A stretch of 64,000 nt of DNA, taken from positions 1,426,001 through 1,490,000 of the forward strand of contig NZ_CP132387.1 of NCBI RefSeq assembly GCF_030758755.1, read 5' to 3'. Below the pieces are notes generated by a model that was not told where the DNA came from, made no database searches, and was given only the letters and a program-made list of their open reading frames with translations. This stretch comes from Bartonella apihabitans (GTDB lineage Bacteria; Pseudomonadota; Alphaproteobacteria; Rhizobiales; Rhizobiaceae). This document shows positions 22,090 to 33,368 of this stretch, one piece after another. Numbering within the stretch: position 1 is the stretch's first letter; each line of letters opens with the position of its first letter. Made by a program: the position numbers and the translations under genes.

Positions 22090-23757
22090 CTATTTTGCGT
22101 TCAGCAGTTTTAATGCTGCGGCACGAGCTTCATCGGTAATATGTTCGCCTGCAAGCATACGTGCAATTTCTTCCGCGCGTTCATTGATGTCGAGTTTATG
22201 GACGCGCGTAATCAGGCGGTCACCATCCCCGTGTTCGGATTTGGAAATCAGAAAATGGCTGTCGGCACGGGCAGCCACTTGCGGTGCATGGGTTACAGAA
22301 AGCACCTGAACACCTTTGGCAAGTCTCGACAATCTTTGCCCGATAGCGTCTGCAACTGCACCGCCAACACCCGTGTCGATTTCATCGAAAACCAGTGTCG
22401 GAGCAGAACCGCGATCGGCAAGAGCCACTTTCAAAGCCAGAAGAAAGCGCGATAATTCACCGCCCGAGGCCACCTTCATCATCGGGCCGGCACGTGTTCC
22501 CGGATTGGTGCGCACCCAATATTCGACCCTGTCTATTCCTTCTGGCGTCCGCTCGTCTTTGTTGCTTTCGATATTGACGATAAATTCTGCCCGTTCAAGC
22601 TTCAGGGCTGGCAATTCGGCCATGACCGCTTTTGTCAATTCTTCTGCCCGTTCATGCCGCTTTTGTGAAAGCTGTTCGGCTGCCTTGTCATAATCGGCAA
22701 GGGCTGCAGCAACTTCTTTTTCAAGTTTTCCGACGGTTTCCTCGCTCTCATCAATATCTTTCAAATCCTGATCCATCTTGTCGCGCAACTCCGACAGATT
22801 GTCGGCGGGAACATTATATTTACGTGCGGCGGCACGCAAAGCAAACAGGCGTTCTTCGACATTGCTTAATTCTTGCGGATCAAAATCGAGCGCACGCATG
22901 GCCGCATCAACGCTATCCTGTGCAAGTCCCAAAGCTTCAAGCGCATTATCAATTGAATCAACGATCGGTTTGACAAGCTCTTCCGCTTCAGGAATTTTCC
23001 TTTCAAGCCGCCGGACAAGATTAGCCAAAACCGGAACCGGTGATTGCGCCCCGTTCAACATGTCACCGGCCTCATTGATGTCGCCTGCAATTTTTTCGGC
23101 TTTCATCATGTCGGTACGCCGGATAGCCAAACTTTCTTCTTCCCCGGCCTCGGGGGCAAGCTTATCGAGCTCTTCGACAGACGAACGTAAATAGTCCGCC
23201 TCGCGCAAAGCTTCCGCAACTTTTTCGCGATGTTTCTTCAACGTCGTTTCGAGATTATGCCAATGGCGATAACGCTCGCTCACAGCCTTGAGATCTTCAT
23301 CCACACGCCCATAGGCATCGAGAAGATCACGATGGGAGGCAATATCGACAAGCGCCCGATCGGCATGTTGTCCATGAATTTCAACAAGCTCGTGGCCAAC
23401 GTCGCGCATCAAAGCAACGCTTGCCGCCTGATCATTAATGAAGACTCGTGAACGACCATCGGAAGACTGGATGCGACGCAGAATAATATCGCCTTCGTCA
23501 TCAAGGCCATTTTCTTTGATAAGTTTTCTGGCCGGATGGTCGATCGGCACATCAAAAACAGCCGTCACTTGCCCGCTTTCGGCTCCATGACGCACGAGGG
23601 AGGCATCACCACGCCCCCCGAGCGCCAAAGACAAAGAGTCAAGCAGAATAGACTTGCCAGCACCGGTTTCACCGGTAAGCACCGACAGGCCCGCGTCAAA
23701 GTTGATATCGAGCCTTTCGATCAGAACTATGTCGCGGATCGAAAGCTGTACAAGCAT
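22090..23757 (-). CDS. recN: DNA repair protein RecN
   Basis: SMC-like ATPase that holds broken DNA ends during double-strand break repair. The 555-residue protein has Walker A GETGAGKSILLDSLSLAL near residue 30, a long central coiled coil (residues about 150-370) and the C-terminal ABC half with SGGELSRFLLALKV, LVFDEIDTGVGG and VLSVTHAPQVAA. It starts 6 bases after bamD stops, the usual bamD-recN operon. I did not find a convincing alphaproteobacterial SOS box directly upstream, so expression probably depends on the bamD transcript. Confidence 0.96.
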   Translation of the reverse strand: MLVQLSIRDIVLIERLDINFDAGLSVLTGETGAGKSILLDSLSLALGGRGDASLVRHGAESGQVTAVFDVPIDHPARKLIKENGLDDEGDIILRRIQSSDGRSRVFINDQAASVALMRDVGHELVEIHGQHADRALVDIASHRDLLDAYGRVDEDLKAVSERYRHWHNLETTLKKHREKVAEALREADYLRSSVEELDKLAPEAGEEESLAIRRTDMMKAEKIAGDINEAGDMLNGAQSPVPVLANLVRRLERKIPEAEELVKPIVDSIDNALEALGLAQDSVDAAMRALDFDPQELSNVEERLFALRAAARKYNVPADNLSELRDKMDQDLKDIDESEETVGKLEKEVAAALADYDKAAEQLSQKRHERAEELTKAVMAELPALKLERAEFIVNIESNKDERTPEGIDRVEYWVRTNPGTRAGPMMKVASGGELSRFLLALKVALADRGSAPTLVFDEIDTGVGGAVADAIGQRLSRLAKGVQVLSVTHAPQVAARADSHFLISKSEHGDGDRLITRVHKLDINERAEEIARMLAGEHITDEARAAALKLLNAK

Positions 23758-23763
23758 CTATGA

Positions 23764-24657
23764 TCAGGAACCTTTTTTCAGCCCGGTTTTATTCAATGCA
23801 CGGGATATCCACGAACCTTTGTTTTCCTGTGGAGCTACACCACCCTTTTGCAGCAAATTGAAGGCATCCTTATACCATTTGCTTTCCGGATAGTTTTGTC
23901 CAAGAACGGCAGCAGCCGTTTGCGCTTCCGAGGTCAGACCCAAAGCATAGTTTGCTTCTGTCAAACGGTAGAGTGCTTCCTCGATCTGGTTGGTATTGGA
24001 ATATTCTTCAACCACAGTACGATAACGCTTGATAGCCGAAAGATATTGTTTGCGTTCCTGATAATAACGGCCGATCTGCATTTCTTTACCGGCAAGTTGT
24101 TCACGTCCGAAACGTATCTTGGTTTTGGCATCATCGACATATTCCGAATTAGGATAGCGGTCGACAACTTCCTGCATAGCGGCAATTGCGCGTTTGGTAT
24201 CTTTCTGGTCACGCGTAATATCGGGAATCTGCCGGAAATATGACAGGCCGATAATGTAATAAGCGTAAGCGGCTTCCTCGGATGTCGGATAAAGAGCAAT
24301 ATAACGCTTGGCCATATTGACCGCTTCGTCATAATTGCCTTTACGGTAATTGGTGAAAGCCCCCATGACAAGAGACTTGCGTGCCCATTCGGTGTAAGGA
24401 TGCTGACGATCAACCGCCTCGAATTTTTTTGCAGCTTCGCTTAAACGACCGGCATCCAGATTAGCCAGAGCCTGATTATAAAGAACATCCGGAGGGTCGA
24501 TTTTATCGACATAGGATGTCAGATCGACATCCTTATCTTTTTTCGAACAACCGGCTGTCAGGCACACGCTGCCAAGCATCAGCCCGATAATGACTTTACG
24601 CAAGATAGTGGATTTGTTTGCTCCAGCATCCATAAAACACGAATTCAACTTCGTCAT
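23764..24657 (-). CDS. bamD: Outer-membrane assembly lipoprotein BamD
   Basis: Essential lipoprotein of the BAM complex that inserts beta-barrel proteins into the outer membrane. It is 297 residues with a type II signal peptide ending in the lipobox LTAGC (Cys near residue 36). Five TPR-like repeats follow: [70 protein letters not shown] and [19 protein letters not shown]. The start follows GGAGAG at normal spacing; an internal ATG eight codons on would also leave a complete signal peptide. It sits between lpxC and recN, as in related genomes. Confidence 0.95.
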   Translation of the reverse strand: MTKLNSCFMDAGANKSTILRKVIIGLMLGSVCLTAGCSKKDKDVDLTSYVDKIDPPDVLYNQALANLDAGRLSEAAKKFEAVDRQHPYTEWARKSLVMGAFTNYRKGNYDEAVNMAKRYIALYPTSEEAAYAYYIIGLSYFRQIPDITRDQKDTKRAIAAMQEVVDRYPNSEYVDDAKTKIRFGREQLAGKEMQIGRYYQERKQYLSAIKRYRTVVEEYSNTNQIEEALYRLTEANYALGLTSEAQTAAAVLGQNYPESKWYKDAFNLLQKGGVAPQENKGSWISRALNKTGLKKGS

Positions 24658-24878
24658 GCTCTCTCCGGCCTTCCGGCATACCCTTGTTTATCGAAACCCT
24701 AAAGACATCACCCAGCGCTTTTACGAGACCGAATAGAAGTCATGGGAGGTTATTATCAGCATTATCAACCTATAACATTAATATTGAATTAGCCGATTTT
24801 TACTCAATCGGTCAATCATTCCTTATAGACTGAATTATGACAAATCCCTAAAAACAACAGTTATTACAATCGAATTTA

Positions 24879-25772
24879 TTAAAATTCTTTTGTATCGAAT
24901 GCAGTTTTGTCTTCAAAAAGTGCTTTTACAAGCCTTGCATTCAAGGCATGTCCACCACGAAATGACCTGAAAAGACCGATAACGGGCGAACCGGTCATTG
25001 CCGTATCACCAATCGCATCCAATAATTTATGGCGGACAAATTCATTTTCATAATAGAGACCATCCGGATTGACGACATTGTCATCAAAACCGATAACAAT
25101 CGAATTTTCCAACGACGAGCCAAGAGCCATACCGGCGGCCCAAAGTGTTTCAACATCTTTCAGGAAGCCGAAGGTGCGCGCTCTGGAAATTTCTCGTTTG
25201 AATCCTTCCGGTTCGCAATCGAAAACAATCGAGCTTTTGCCGATAATCGGGCTTGAAAATTCTATCGAAACGTCAAATCGCCTGCCATCAAACGGTTCGA
25301 ACTCGGCAAAACCGTTTGCCGATTCGACCCTGACCTTTTTCTTGATAAGGATGAATTTGCGTTTTGCTTTTTGATTAACAATTCCTGCTTTGTCGAACGC
25401 CTCGCAATAAGTCCATGAACCGCCATCAAGTATGGGTAACTCGTTGTTTGAAACTTCAATGACAAGGTTATCAAGGTTATAAGCGTTGATTGCAGCCATC
25501 AAATGTTCGATAGTCTCGACACGGACTGCTCCCGTACCCAAAGTTGTTGAAAGATCGGTTTTACCGGTTTCTTCGGAAACAGCACGGAAGCGCTTTTTTT
25601 CGCCCGAGGGCAAAACTCTTGCAAATACGATCCCCGTTCCTTCTTCGGCAGGGTTGATCGTGAGGGTTGAAGGGAGACCACTGTGAACACCATACCCGCT
25701 TAATGTGACCGCTTTTGCCAATGTTGATTGGAAATGATGGTCAGGACCGGACTTTGTATGTTTACCAACCAT
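24879..25772 (-). CDS. lpxC: UDP-3-O-acyl-N-acetylglucosamine deacetylase
   Basis: Zinc enzyme for the committed step of lipid A synthesis. The 297-residue protein has the two-domain LpxC fold. Zinc ligands and catalytic residues are visible in VETIEHLMAAI (His), FVRHKLLDAIGD (His and Asp) and FRGGHALNARLVKALF (His). The N-terminal SGYGVHSGLP motif contributes to the active site. Upstream is a 911-base gap to ftsZ, longer than in most relatives, so lpxC probably has its own promoter. The protein looks complete. Confidence 0.96.
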   Translation of the reverse strand: MVGKHTKSGPDHHFQSTLAKAVTLSGYGVHSGLPSTLTINPAEEGTGIVFARVLPSGEKKRFRAVSEETGKTDLSTTLGTGAVRVETIEHLMAAINAYNLDNLVIEVSNNELPILDGGSWTYCEAFDKAGIVNQKAKRKFILIKKKVRVESANGFAEFEPFDGRRFDVSIEFSSPIIGKSSIVFDCEPEGFKREISRARTFGFLKDVETLWAAGMALGSSLENSIVIGFDDNVVNPDGLYYENEFVRHKLLDAIGDTAMTGSPVIGLFRSFRGGHALNARLVKALFEDKTAFDTKEF

Positions 25773-26575
25773 AGTTGAAAGAATTTCCCTTCCTCGATTT
25801 TTAAAAACTTTTCTTCACATAGCACTAATAACGATAATCTTCGACAACGAATTTTATTCAATTACCTTGAAGCAAACCGACATTGCACGCCTTTTCGAAC
25901 TTTGACGGTTAATCTCCGAAATGTCATACACGATTTTCTTTGACATCATAACCGTCTTCACGTTTCGTTTTCGATCAAATTTTGCTTGTCATTCACTCCT
26001 CCCCGAAGAGGCCACCGGAATTTATCTTCGGTTCAATATTGTCCATTCCCAACATTTTCCAAAAGATAGTTTTGTCGGCCAGCTATTTCATTAACCTTCA
26101 ATTTTGCATCATGCCGTGATTTTGGTGTTCGCATTTTTGAAACCGATATGCGAAATTGTCAGTAGTCTGAAAAACCCTGTTCAATTTTTTTTACCAAAGG
26201 GCGCGTTGAACTTGATTTTTCACTAAAAACCACAAGCTGCTTTTTCAAAGCATTCAGCTTGATAAAACAGATCAGGAAAATGATAAAACAAATCAGAAAT
26301 ACAGCCTTACTTTTTGTTTTTTACTGTGCACCATAACGGGAATAGCATTCGTTTTAGCCATATTCAGCACCAATTTCCGACTCTTCTTCAAAAGCAAATT
26401 GCATAAACTTCTTCAATGCCGATCACTCACTCTTCTTGAGCGCAAATTTCCACACCTCGTTCATGGGCTTTTTTCATGTTAGCAGGCAAAAATGACATCC
26501 CTCGTTACATCACTTTCGCTGTTTTCATTTTGGCAAAGGCGGATTGAGGTGCACGAAAGAATTTGCAAACCGCAT
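25773..26575. other. Long intergenic region between ftsZ and lpxC
   Basis: About 800 bases with no protein family recognised in any frame. It holds a 21-bp imperfect tandem duplication at 26260-26301 (TGATAAAACAgATCAGgAAaA-like units) and the pyrimidine-rich patch CTCCTCCCC at about 25996. It presumably contains the lpxC promoter. A 143-codon minus frame at 26479-26910 overlaps the ftsZ terminator and the ftsZ 3' end and is not credible. Confidence 0.5.
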
Positions 26576-26579
26576 ATAC

Positions 26580-26612
26580 AAAAAAGCCGCTGTTTTAAAA
26601 AACAGCGGCAGT
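26580..26612 (-). terminator. Intrinsic terminator of ftsZ
   Basis: Read on the minus strand, GCCGCTGTTTT and AAAACAGCGGC form an 11-bp stem (26586-26609) followed by TTTTTT, about 75 bases after the ftsZ stop. It would end the ddlB-ftsQ-ftsA-ftsZ transcript before lpxC. Confidence 0.88.
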
Positions 26613-26683
26613 TTTGAGAAGGTTTTTGGGCTTTTATAGTGTCGGCCTTTAGAAACAGGGCCGACTTATTGTTACCTTCGGAT

Positions 26684-28462
26684 TCAGTTTGCCTGACGGC
26701 GAAGGAAAGCCGGAATCTCCAACTGGTCTTCTTCGCTGACCGGCTGGCGTTGTTGTGGTTGCTGACGTGGTTGAGGTTCAGCAGATGGTTGCCGCCGAGG
26801 AGCATAAACTGCAGCATCGGATGACAATTGACGGCGTGGTTCCTGATTAGGCAGAACCGGCTCGCGATTCTGTTTATGGGCGGGTTCCAAACGGGCTGTC
26901 GGTTCCTCATCGCGGTGAATCAAACTCTGCGTCAATTTTTGCCAAAGACTGCGTGGTCCTTGCTGAGCTTGTTGGTGATGAGCCGCTGCATTGGCTTTTT
27001 CGCGGGCAACAGACGGAAAATCACGCAGTTCAGGCATTCTGACCGATGCCGGACGCTGTTGGGGTGCTGCCTGTTTTTCACGCATTGCCGGTACTTCGGT
27101 CATTTCGTCAAGTACGCGGGCTGTAGCTTCCATATTTACCGGAGCTTGCTGCTGCGGTTGCGACATACGCGGAGCCTGCATACGCGGTGTTTGCGGCATT
27201 TGCTGTGCCTGTGCGTGAACCGTTGGCGAAGCCTGAATTTGCGGATTGGCGCGTTGCGGAATAACACCAGCATTGGCGGAAGGAACTTTAAAAATTTCGC
27301 TCTGAGGACGGAATGGTTCCTCGACAGGCCTGTTCATTTCCAGTTCCAAAGCTTCCATAACTTCGACCATCGGCTGCGGTTTTGCTTCCGAAAGTTGAGC
27401 TTTCGGGCCTGCCTGTGGAATTGCATTATTCTCGAGCTTGCGTGCAGGGCCTGAAACCTGATTTCCCTGTCCATCCGTATCGGCACCTTCAACGCTTGCA
27501 CGGTCGATACCGGTTGCGACAACCGAAACGCGGATGACACCTTCAAGCGATTCGTCATCAATCGCACCGAAGATCACATTTGCATCGGCATCGACTTCTT
27601 CACGGATACGATTGGCAGCTTCGTCAACCTCGAACAAAGTAAGGTCACGTCCACCGGTGATGGAGATCAACAAGCCGCGAGCACCGCGCATTGACGTTTC
27701 GTCAAGTAGCGGATTGGCAATCGCTGCTTCTGCTGCTGCAAGAGCACGGTTTTCACCGGAAGCTTCGCCGGTTCCCATCATGGCGCGGCCCATTTCATGC
27801 ATAACCGAACGCACATCGGCAAAATCGAGATTGATAAGGCCTTCTTTGATCATCAGATCGGTGATCGAGGCAACACCGGAATAAAGCACCTGATCGGCCA
27901 TCATGAACGCATCGGCAAAAGTGGTTTGTTCATTGGCAATGCGGAACAGGTTCTGGTTAGGAATAACAATCAGCGTGTCAACGCATTTTTGCAATTCTTC
28001 AATACCGGCTTCGGCTGTTTTCATGCGGCGTGCACCCTCGAAATGGAAGGGCTTGGTAACAACACCGACAGTCAAAATACCTTTTTCTCTGGCTGCACGG
28101 GCAACCACTGGTGCAGCACCGGTACCGGTACCGCCCCCCATACCACAGGTAATGAAAACCATGTGGGAGTTACCGAGATGATCGACAATTTCATCAAGGC
28201 ATTCTTCGGCGGCAGCTTGCCCGACTTCGGGAAGTGCACCGGCACCAAGACCTTCGGTCACGGCCGCACCAAGCTGGATAACACGATCTGCCTTCGACAT
28301 GGTCAATGCCTGGGCGTCGGTATTCGCGACAACAAAATCAACGCCCTGTAAGCCGGCATTGATCATATTATTGACAGCGTTACCGCCGCCACCGCCCACA
28401 CCGAAAACAGTGATGCGTGGCTTCAATTCTGTAATATCTGGCCCGTGCAGATTGATTGTCAT
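26684..28462 (-). CDS. ftsZ: Cell division protein FtsZ
   Basis: Tubulin-like GTPase forming the cytokinetic Z ring. It is 592 residues, the long rhizobial form. The GTPase core covers about residues 1-320 with [13 protein letters not shown], the signature [18 protein letters not shown] and synergy-loop [12 protein letters not shown] roughly 250-residue disordered linker rich in Gln, Pro, Met and Arg follows. The conserved C-terminal peptide [14 protein letters not shown] would bind FtsA and other partners. It lies 69 bases downstream of ftsA and is closed by a strong terminator. Confidence 0.97.
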   Translation of the reverse strand: MTINLHGPDITELKPRITVFGVGGGGGNAVNNMINAGLQGVDFVVANTDAQALTMSKADRVIQLGAAVTEGLGAGALPEVGQAAAEECLDEIVDHLGNSHMVFITCGMGGGTGTGAAPVVARAAREKGILTVGVVTKPFHFEGARRMKTAEAGIEELQKCVDTLIVIPNQNLFRIANEQTTFADAFMMADQVLYSGVASITDLMIKEGLINLDFADVRSVMHEMGRAMMGTGEASGENRALAAAEAAIANPLLDETSMRGARGLLISITGGRDLTLFEVDEAANRIREEVDADANVIFGAIDDESLEGVIRVSVVATGIDRASVEGADTDGQGNQVSGPARKLENNAIPQAGPKAQLSEAKPQPMVEVMEALELEMNRPVEEPFRPQSEIFKVPSANAGVIPQRANPQIQASPTVHAQAQQMPQTPRMQAPRMSQPQQQAPVNMEATARVLDEMTEVPAMREKQAAPQQRPASVRMPELRDFPSVAREKANAAAHHQQAQQGPRSLWQKLTQSLIHRDEEPTARLEPAHKQNREPVLPNQEPRRQLSSDAAVYAPRRQPSAEPQPRQQPQQRQPVSEEDQLEIPAFLRRQAN

Positions 28463-28531
28463 TGTCTTTTCCTTCTCAATAAGTACACCGCAAAGCCCTT
28501 AGCGGTAGAATTAGAAATATCACTCAACAAC

Positions 28532-29830
28532 TCAAAAACTCTCGCGCAGCCATTGGCCTACGCGCTGAAAACGTCCCCCCGTACCAGTCTTGAGTTGACC
28601 GATCGTATGAACGATTTTCTCTTCGAAACTCGCCGTCTGCGGATAGATCATCAAACCGACAACCGCAGAAAACGCCGCTCCCTTAGCCAGAGTTGGCAAC
28701 CCCGAAACTCCAAGCGGGCGGCCGACCCTTACATTACGTCCCAATATCTTGCGTGCTGTATCGGGCAAGCCGGTAAGCTGGCTCCCTCCACCCGTCAGCA
28801 CAATACGTTTTCCGATAACATGGCCAAATCCGGAACGATTGAGCCTGTCACGTACCATTTCAAGAATTTCTTCCACACGCGCCTGAATAATGCGTGTCAA
28901 AACAGCGCGAGGATATTGCATTTCGCTTCGCTCGTCTGCGATCGGTGAAATGCTGATCATATGTCTGTCATCCACGCCGCCGGGAAGTGTTGACCCATGC
29001 ATAACCTTCAGTCTTTCGGCATCTTCCAGAGGCATCGAAAAACCACGTGCTATGTCAAGCGTGACATGGTTGCCACCAACAGGAATAGCATCGGCATGAA
29101 CAAAATGATTGTCGGAAAAAACTGAAAATGTAGTTGTGCCGCCGCCAATATCGATGCAGGCAGCTCCCAAACGCGCCTCATCATCGACAAGCACTGCAAG
29201 ACCGCTTGCAAATGGTGTTGCAACCATTGCTTCCACACTGATGTGAGCGCGATTGATACAGGCCTCAAGATTCCGCAACGGAACCGTTTCTGCCGTTAAA
29301 ACATGGACATCCACACCAAGGAGATTGCCGGTCATTCCTATCGGATCGGAAATCCCCTTTTCACTATCAAGCGAATAGCTGAGCGGGACGGAATGGACAA
29401 TGTGACGATCAAGCGCAAATGCTTTTCTTGATGCACTGGCGAGAACCGAGCGAACATCACGCGAAGAAACTTCACGCCCGCTCACATCATATTCACCATG
29501 GACAACAACGCTTTTCAAGCGGGCAGACGAAAAATTGACGATCAGTGAATCGACAATCAAACCTGCCATTTTTTCTGCTGCATCAACTGCAAGGCGAACA
29601 GATTGTTCTGCTGCCGCCATATCCATAACAACACCGGATTTGATCCCGCGGGAACGTTGCACACCAAAGCCCAATATTTCAATATGGTGCGTACGGCCGG
29701 GCAAATATTGCATATGGTCAAAGGGGCGCAAACGCGCAATGACACAAACAACCTTGCTTGAGCCCATATCAAGCACTGTCAACAGACGGGTCTTACGCAA
29801 TCCGTTATGTCCTGAACCGAGCAGATTCAT
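28532..29830 (-). CDS. ftsA: Cell division protein FtsA
   Basis: Actin-like ATPase that tethers FtsZ to the inner membrane and recruits later divisome proteins. The 432-residue protein shows phosphate-binding motif VLDMGSSKVVCVIA, the inserted 1C domain, DIGGGTTTFSVF, and adenosine motif VLTGGGSQLTGLPD. It ends in an amphipathic helix (RVGQWLRES), the expected membrane-targeting sequence. The start overlaps the ftsQ stop by 4 bases (ATGA), indicating translational coupling. Complete. Confidence 0.96.
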   Translation of the reverse strand: MNLLGSGHNGLRKTRLLTVLDMGSSKVVCVIARLRPFDHMQYLPGRTHHIEILGFGVQRSRGIKSGVVMDMAAAEQSVRLAVDAAEKMAGLIVDSLIVNFSSARLKSVVVHGEYDVSGREVSSRDVRSVLASASRKAFALDRHIVHSVPLSYSLDSEKGISDPIGMTGNLLGVDVHVLTAETVPLRNLEACINRAHISVEAMVATPFASGLAVLVDDEARLGAACIDIGGGTTTFSVFSDNHFVHADAIPVGGNHVTLDIARGFSMPLEDAERLKVMHGSTLPGGVDDRHMISISPIADERSEMQYPRAVLTRIIQARVEEILEMVRDRLNRSGFGHVIGKRIVLTGGGSQLTGLPDTARKILGRNVRVGRPLGVSGLPTLAKGAAFSAVVGLMIYPQTASFEEKIVHTIGQLKTGTGGRFQRVGQWLRESF

Positions 29831-30756
29831 GCGTGACCTGCCTTCCGAGCCTTCAAATGACGCTCTTCTTCTTTAACAACGTTATTACGCCGCTCCAATG
29901 CTTCATCCGACAATGCAACTGTAATACGATCAGGAAGCCGTAAATCAACACTCAAGACATCGCGGCTAAAAAGCCCTTGCTCTTTATCTGCTTTGACTGC
30001 GTCGGCAAGTCTTACCATAGCATCCGTTTCCGGCAATTTGATACGAACACCATTATCAAGCAGAACATCCCAACGCCGGTCGCCCACACGTACATAAGCC
30101 CGTACATGTTCCTTAATTTCCGGAAAAGCGGCTACTTCATGCACAAAATCGGATGCCTTCTTTTCAGCACCTGTGCCGACAACAAGCGGCAAATCACCCG
30201 CAAGGCTCGGTTTGAACGGCACGATCACCCGCCCTGCGTCGTCAATAATATCAAGGTTATCGCCATGCTGCCAAACTGCATAAGGCTGCCGCTCGACAAG
30301 CGAAACACGAACACGATCCGGATAGATCTTTTGAACGTCAACCGATTGTATCCACGGAAGTTGTGCAAGCGCCTCACGCGCTTTGACTGCATCAAAACCG
30401 ATCATCGAGGTTTCGCCATCAAGACCGAGAGCCGAAAGAACATCAAGCTCCGACATGCGGTTATTACCGGCAATTTCTACATCTTCAACTGCAAAACCGA
30501 ATGTCGATGTTGTGGCTTTTACAACTTCATCGGTGTGCCCACCTGCCGAAATGCCATAGCAAGCTGTTGCGCCAAAAAAGAGGACGACTGCAAATGAACC
30601 AAAATGGCGTGGCAATTCGATGTCAGCCTGAACAATTTGAGAGACAGTACGCCGCAGCCGCCGGTAAAGGCGGGGCAATATCGACACTGCAAGTGTCGAA
30701 AAACCGTCCTCTTGTTGACCGTTCAACGCATACACGACGCGTCCTCCAACATCCAT
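29827..30756 (-). CDS. ftsQ: Cell division protein FtsQ
   Basis: Bitopic divisome protein linking FtsA/FtsK to FtsL and FtsB in the periplasm. The 309-residue protein has an N-terminal cytoplasmic arm rich in arginine, one membrane segment ([16 protein letters not shown]), a POTRA domain ([19 protein letters not shown]) and the beta domain with [15 protein letters not shown] and [17 protein letters not shown]. The given start overlaps the end of ddlB by 34 bases; a GTG a few codons on is an alternative start. Located between ddlB and ftsA as in other Alphaproteobacteria. Confidence 0.93.
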   Translation of the reverse strand: MDVGGRVVYALNGQQEDGFSTLAVSILPRLYRRLRRTVSQIVQADIELPRHFGSFAVVLFFGATACYGISAGGHTDEVVKATTSTFGFAVEDVEIAGNNRMSELDVLSALGLDGETSMIGFDAVKAREALAQLPWIQSVDVQKIYPDRVRVSLVERQPYAVWQHGDNLDIIDDAGRVIVPFKPSLAGDLPLVVGTGAEKKASDFVHEVAAFPEIKEHVRAYVRVGDRRWDVLLDNGVRIKLPETDAMVRLADAVKADKEQGLFSRDVLSVDLRLPDRITVALSDEALERRNNVVKEEERHLKARKAGHA

Positions 30757-31643
30757 TTCACAAGATCGCCAAACGAGCGACCCGCCACTTTCGCCATGTC
30801 CGGTACAAGAGAGGTGGGCGTCATACCCGGTTGTGTATTGATTTCCAACCAGACCAACTCACCTTTCTCCTCGTCAAAACGAAAATCCGAGCGGCTAACA
30901 CCCCTGCACCCGAGTGCCTGATGTGCTGCCACAGACATCCTTTGCACATTTTGGTAAATATTTGGTGAAAGTGGTGCAGGACAAACGTGTTTTGATCCCC
31001 CCGGCTTATATTTTGACTGAAAATCGTAAAATTGAAATTCTTTGTCCGGCACAATCTCGCAAACTTCCAACGCCTCTCCACCCAGAACAGTGCAGGTCAG
31101 CTCCCTTCCCGCAACATATTTTTCCACGATGACATCATCGCCATAATGCCAGGATGATCCGGTAATTTCGGATGGCGGTGTATTTTGACCGGCTTTGACG
31201 ATAACCACACCAAAGCTCGATCCTTCATAAACCGGCTTGATGACATAAGGAGGTTCGATCGGATGTTTTTTTCCAATCTCGAAACGGTTCATCACGCGCG
31301 AAGGCGCAACCGTTACGCCATTTGCTGCCGCAACGATTTTTGCCCGCCCCTTATCCATAGCAAGAGCGGACGCCAAAACACCCGAATGGGTGTAAGGAAT
31401 TTGCAAAAATTCCAATATGCCCTGAATACGGCCATCTTCACCAAAAATACCGTGTAAAGCATTGAACGCAATATCAGGCTTTAATTCGGCAAGTCTGGAC
31501 GCAACATCGCGCCCGACATCAACTTTTGTGACTTTATAACCGAGATTTTCAATGGCCTCTGCACATGCCGCTCCAGAAGACAGACTTATCGGGCGCTCGG
31601 AAGAAAAACCACCCATCAATACGGCAACATGCTTTTTCGCCAT
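30723..31643 (-). CDS. ddlB: D-alanine--D-alanine ligase
   Basis: ATP-grasp enzyme making the D-Ala-D-Ala dipeptide used by MurF. The 306-residue protein shows [51 protein letters not shown] (ATP-binding loop), and the metal-binding end [18 protein letters not shown] chose the ATG at 31643 after GAGGGAG; a GTG directly before it is less likely. It begins a second transcription unit, 751 bases after murB and behind a possible terminator. Confidence 0.95.
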   Translation of the reverse strand: MAKKHVAVLMGGFSSERPISLSSGAACAEAIENLGYKVTKVDVGRDVASRLAELKPDIAFNALHGIFGEDGRIQGILEFLQIPYTHSGVLASALAMDKGRAKIVAAANGVTVAPSRVMNRFEIGKKHPIEPPYVIKPVYEGSSFGVVIVKAGQNTPPSEITGSSWHYGDDVIVEKYVAGRELTCTVLGGEALEVCEIVPDKEFQFYDFQSKYKPGGSKHVCPAPLSPNIYQNVQRMSVAAHQALGCRGVSRSDFRFDEEKGELVWLEINTQPGMTPTSLVPDMAKVAGRSFGDLVKWMLEDASCMR

Positions 31644-32352
31644 CACGAAAAAACTCCCTCAGAAACCACTAAATATAGACCCCATCTACACAACCGATAC
31701 TATCGGTCGTCTGAAATTCCAAATCATCCTTGCGAATCAATGGACTAGCATTAACCATAATGAATCAGAATCGTCCCATTCTGACAACCCCCGCATCATG
31801 CAAGATGCTGATTCGAAAGGCGAAATTCCTTTCATCCCCTTGAAATGACTCATAGATTTTTTTCAGTTTTTTTTCATTATCTGTCATTTTATCCGCGAGC
31901 ATAATCCGTTCTTTCGAAAAACGGCACTTGCAATCCCTCTCGCACACCGAGCGGTTTTGCTAATTCCTGTCTTACAATTTTGAAAAGCGAACAAAAATAC
32001 ACGGTACACAGACTGACTTTTAACGGCTTTGATGAAAGCTCCAGTCAAAAGCCCGAGTTTTACGCAAAACAACGTAATCACTAAAAAACATAACCGGCTT
32101 TATAACCCGACAGATTCCCGTTCCAGAAATAAGTGTTTTCCGGAAATCATCCGTAAGTTTTTCCATTGTTCAAAAAATCGGACAATGCATAAACTTTATT
32201 AGATCATAAACCAGCTAATTTTTATTTTATATTTATTAAAGTGTAATTATACAAAATATTAGAAATAATCAAATTCATTTTTATAAATGTTTTATCTTTC
32301 ATGGTATTAAAATTATAAAATTACAAGTCTTTGAAATAAGCTTGAATTGAAA
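31644..32352. other. Intergenic gap inside the division cluster (murB-ddlB)
   Basis: About 710 bases, AT-rich especially at 32180-32340, with no credible coding frame. In most relatives murB and ddlB are much closer. It probably holds the promoter for ddlB-ftsQ-ftsA-ftsZ. I see no repeat or mobile-element remnant. Confidence 0.5.
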
Positions 32353-32382
32353 AGGCGCAAAGATTTGCTTGCGCCTCTTTAT
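32349..32382 (-). terminator. Hairpin terminator candidate after murB
   Basis: AGGCGCAA (32353-32360) and TTGCGCCT (32369-32376) form an 8-bp stem with T-rich sequence on both strands. It lies about 20 bases beyond the murB stop and would separate the mur transcript from ddlB. Confidence 0.65.
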
Positions 32383-32394
32383 TTTTTACCCGTT

Positions 32395-33357
32395 TCAACG
32401 GGGAGCTATAAAAGGTTCTACAACTCTATCGGGCAAAAATTGGCCTATGCGCTTAATTTCCCAATGAAGCACAATTCCGGTTTTTTCAAACACACGTTTC
32501 CTTACTGTTTCGCCTAAAAGCTCGAGATCATAGGCAGTTGCATTGCCTTTATTGATCATGAAATTGCAATGCATGGTACTCATCTCGGCTCCACCAATTG
32601 TCAAACCACGGCAACCTGCTTCATCAATGACTTTCCATGCCGATGTCCCCTCGGGATTACGGAAGGTTGAACCGCCGGTTTTTTCGCGGATGGGCTGAAC
32701 TTCTTCGCGGTGGCGAATGGCCTCGTCCATGGCTTTCTTGATGTCTTCCTTGTTACCTTTAGGCCCTTCAAGCAAAGCACCGACAAAGATCAAATCATCA
32801 TCGACCTTTGATTGACGATAGGAATAGTGCATATCCGATAGATTGAGGATATGGCGTTTTCCCTCACGGTCGAGTGCATAGACTTCAACAACATGTTGTG
32901 CCGTTTCGCCGCCATTGGCTCCGCCATTCATCTTCAACGCGCCGCCGAGACCTCCCGGTATTCCGCAATAAAAATGAAAACCTGAAATTCCCGCTTCGAG
33001 CGCAACAGAAGCTAGCCTTTTATCGGTCGTTGCGGCACCGGCAAAAATACGCGTTTGCGAAACTTGCTGGGTTTCACCGAAACCTTTGGCCGAAAGGCGG
33101 ATTGTCACACCGGCAATGCCGCCATCACGTATCAACAAATTGGAACCGATGCCGACAATCGTTATCGGTATATCCCGTGGCAATTTTTGTAAAAAAGCTG
33201 CAAGATCGGCTTCGTCTGCCGGTTGATAGAAGACTTCGGCAAGGCCACCGGCACGAAACCAGGTGACTTTGCTCATATCCACATTCGGGTGAATTCGTCC
33301 TCTTATACCTTCAAGAGAAGGTTGCAACCGTTTTAAAAGTGCTTCGCCATCTATCAT
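32395..33357 (-). CDS. murB: UDP-N-acetylenolpyruvoylglucosamine reductase
   Basis: FAD and NADPH-dependent enzyme completing UDP-N-acetylmuramate. The 320-residue protein has the FAD-binding [18 protein letters not shown] and [39 protein letters not shown] and the active-site serine region [18 protein letters not shown]. The shorter C-terminal domain is of the type II class common in Alphaproteobacteria. It begins 11 bases after murC and ends before a hairpin. Confidence 0.96.
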   Translation of the reverse strand: MIDGEALLKRLQPSLEGIRGRIHPNVDMSKVTWFRAGGLAEVFYQPADEADLAAFLQKLPRDIPITIVGIGSNLLIRDGGIAGVTIRLSAKGFGETQQVSQTRIFAGAATTDKRLASVALEAGISGFHFYCGIPGGLGGALKMNGGANGGETAQHVVEVYALDREGKRHILNLSDMHYSYRQSKVDDDLIFVGALLEGPKGNKEDIKKAMDEAIRHREEVQPIREKTGGSTFRNPEGTSAWKVIDEAGCRGLTIGGAEMSTMHCNFMINKGNATAYDLELLGETVRKRVFEKTGIVLHWEIKRIGQFLPDRVVEPFIAPR

Positions 33358-33368
33358 CTGACCAAAAC

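Noticed and set aside
26479..26910. 143-codon minus-strand frame overlapping the ftsZ 3' end
   Set aside because: It crosses the ftsZ terminator and lies in another frame of a highly conserved gene.
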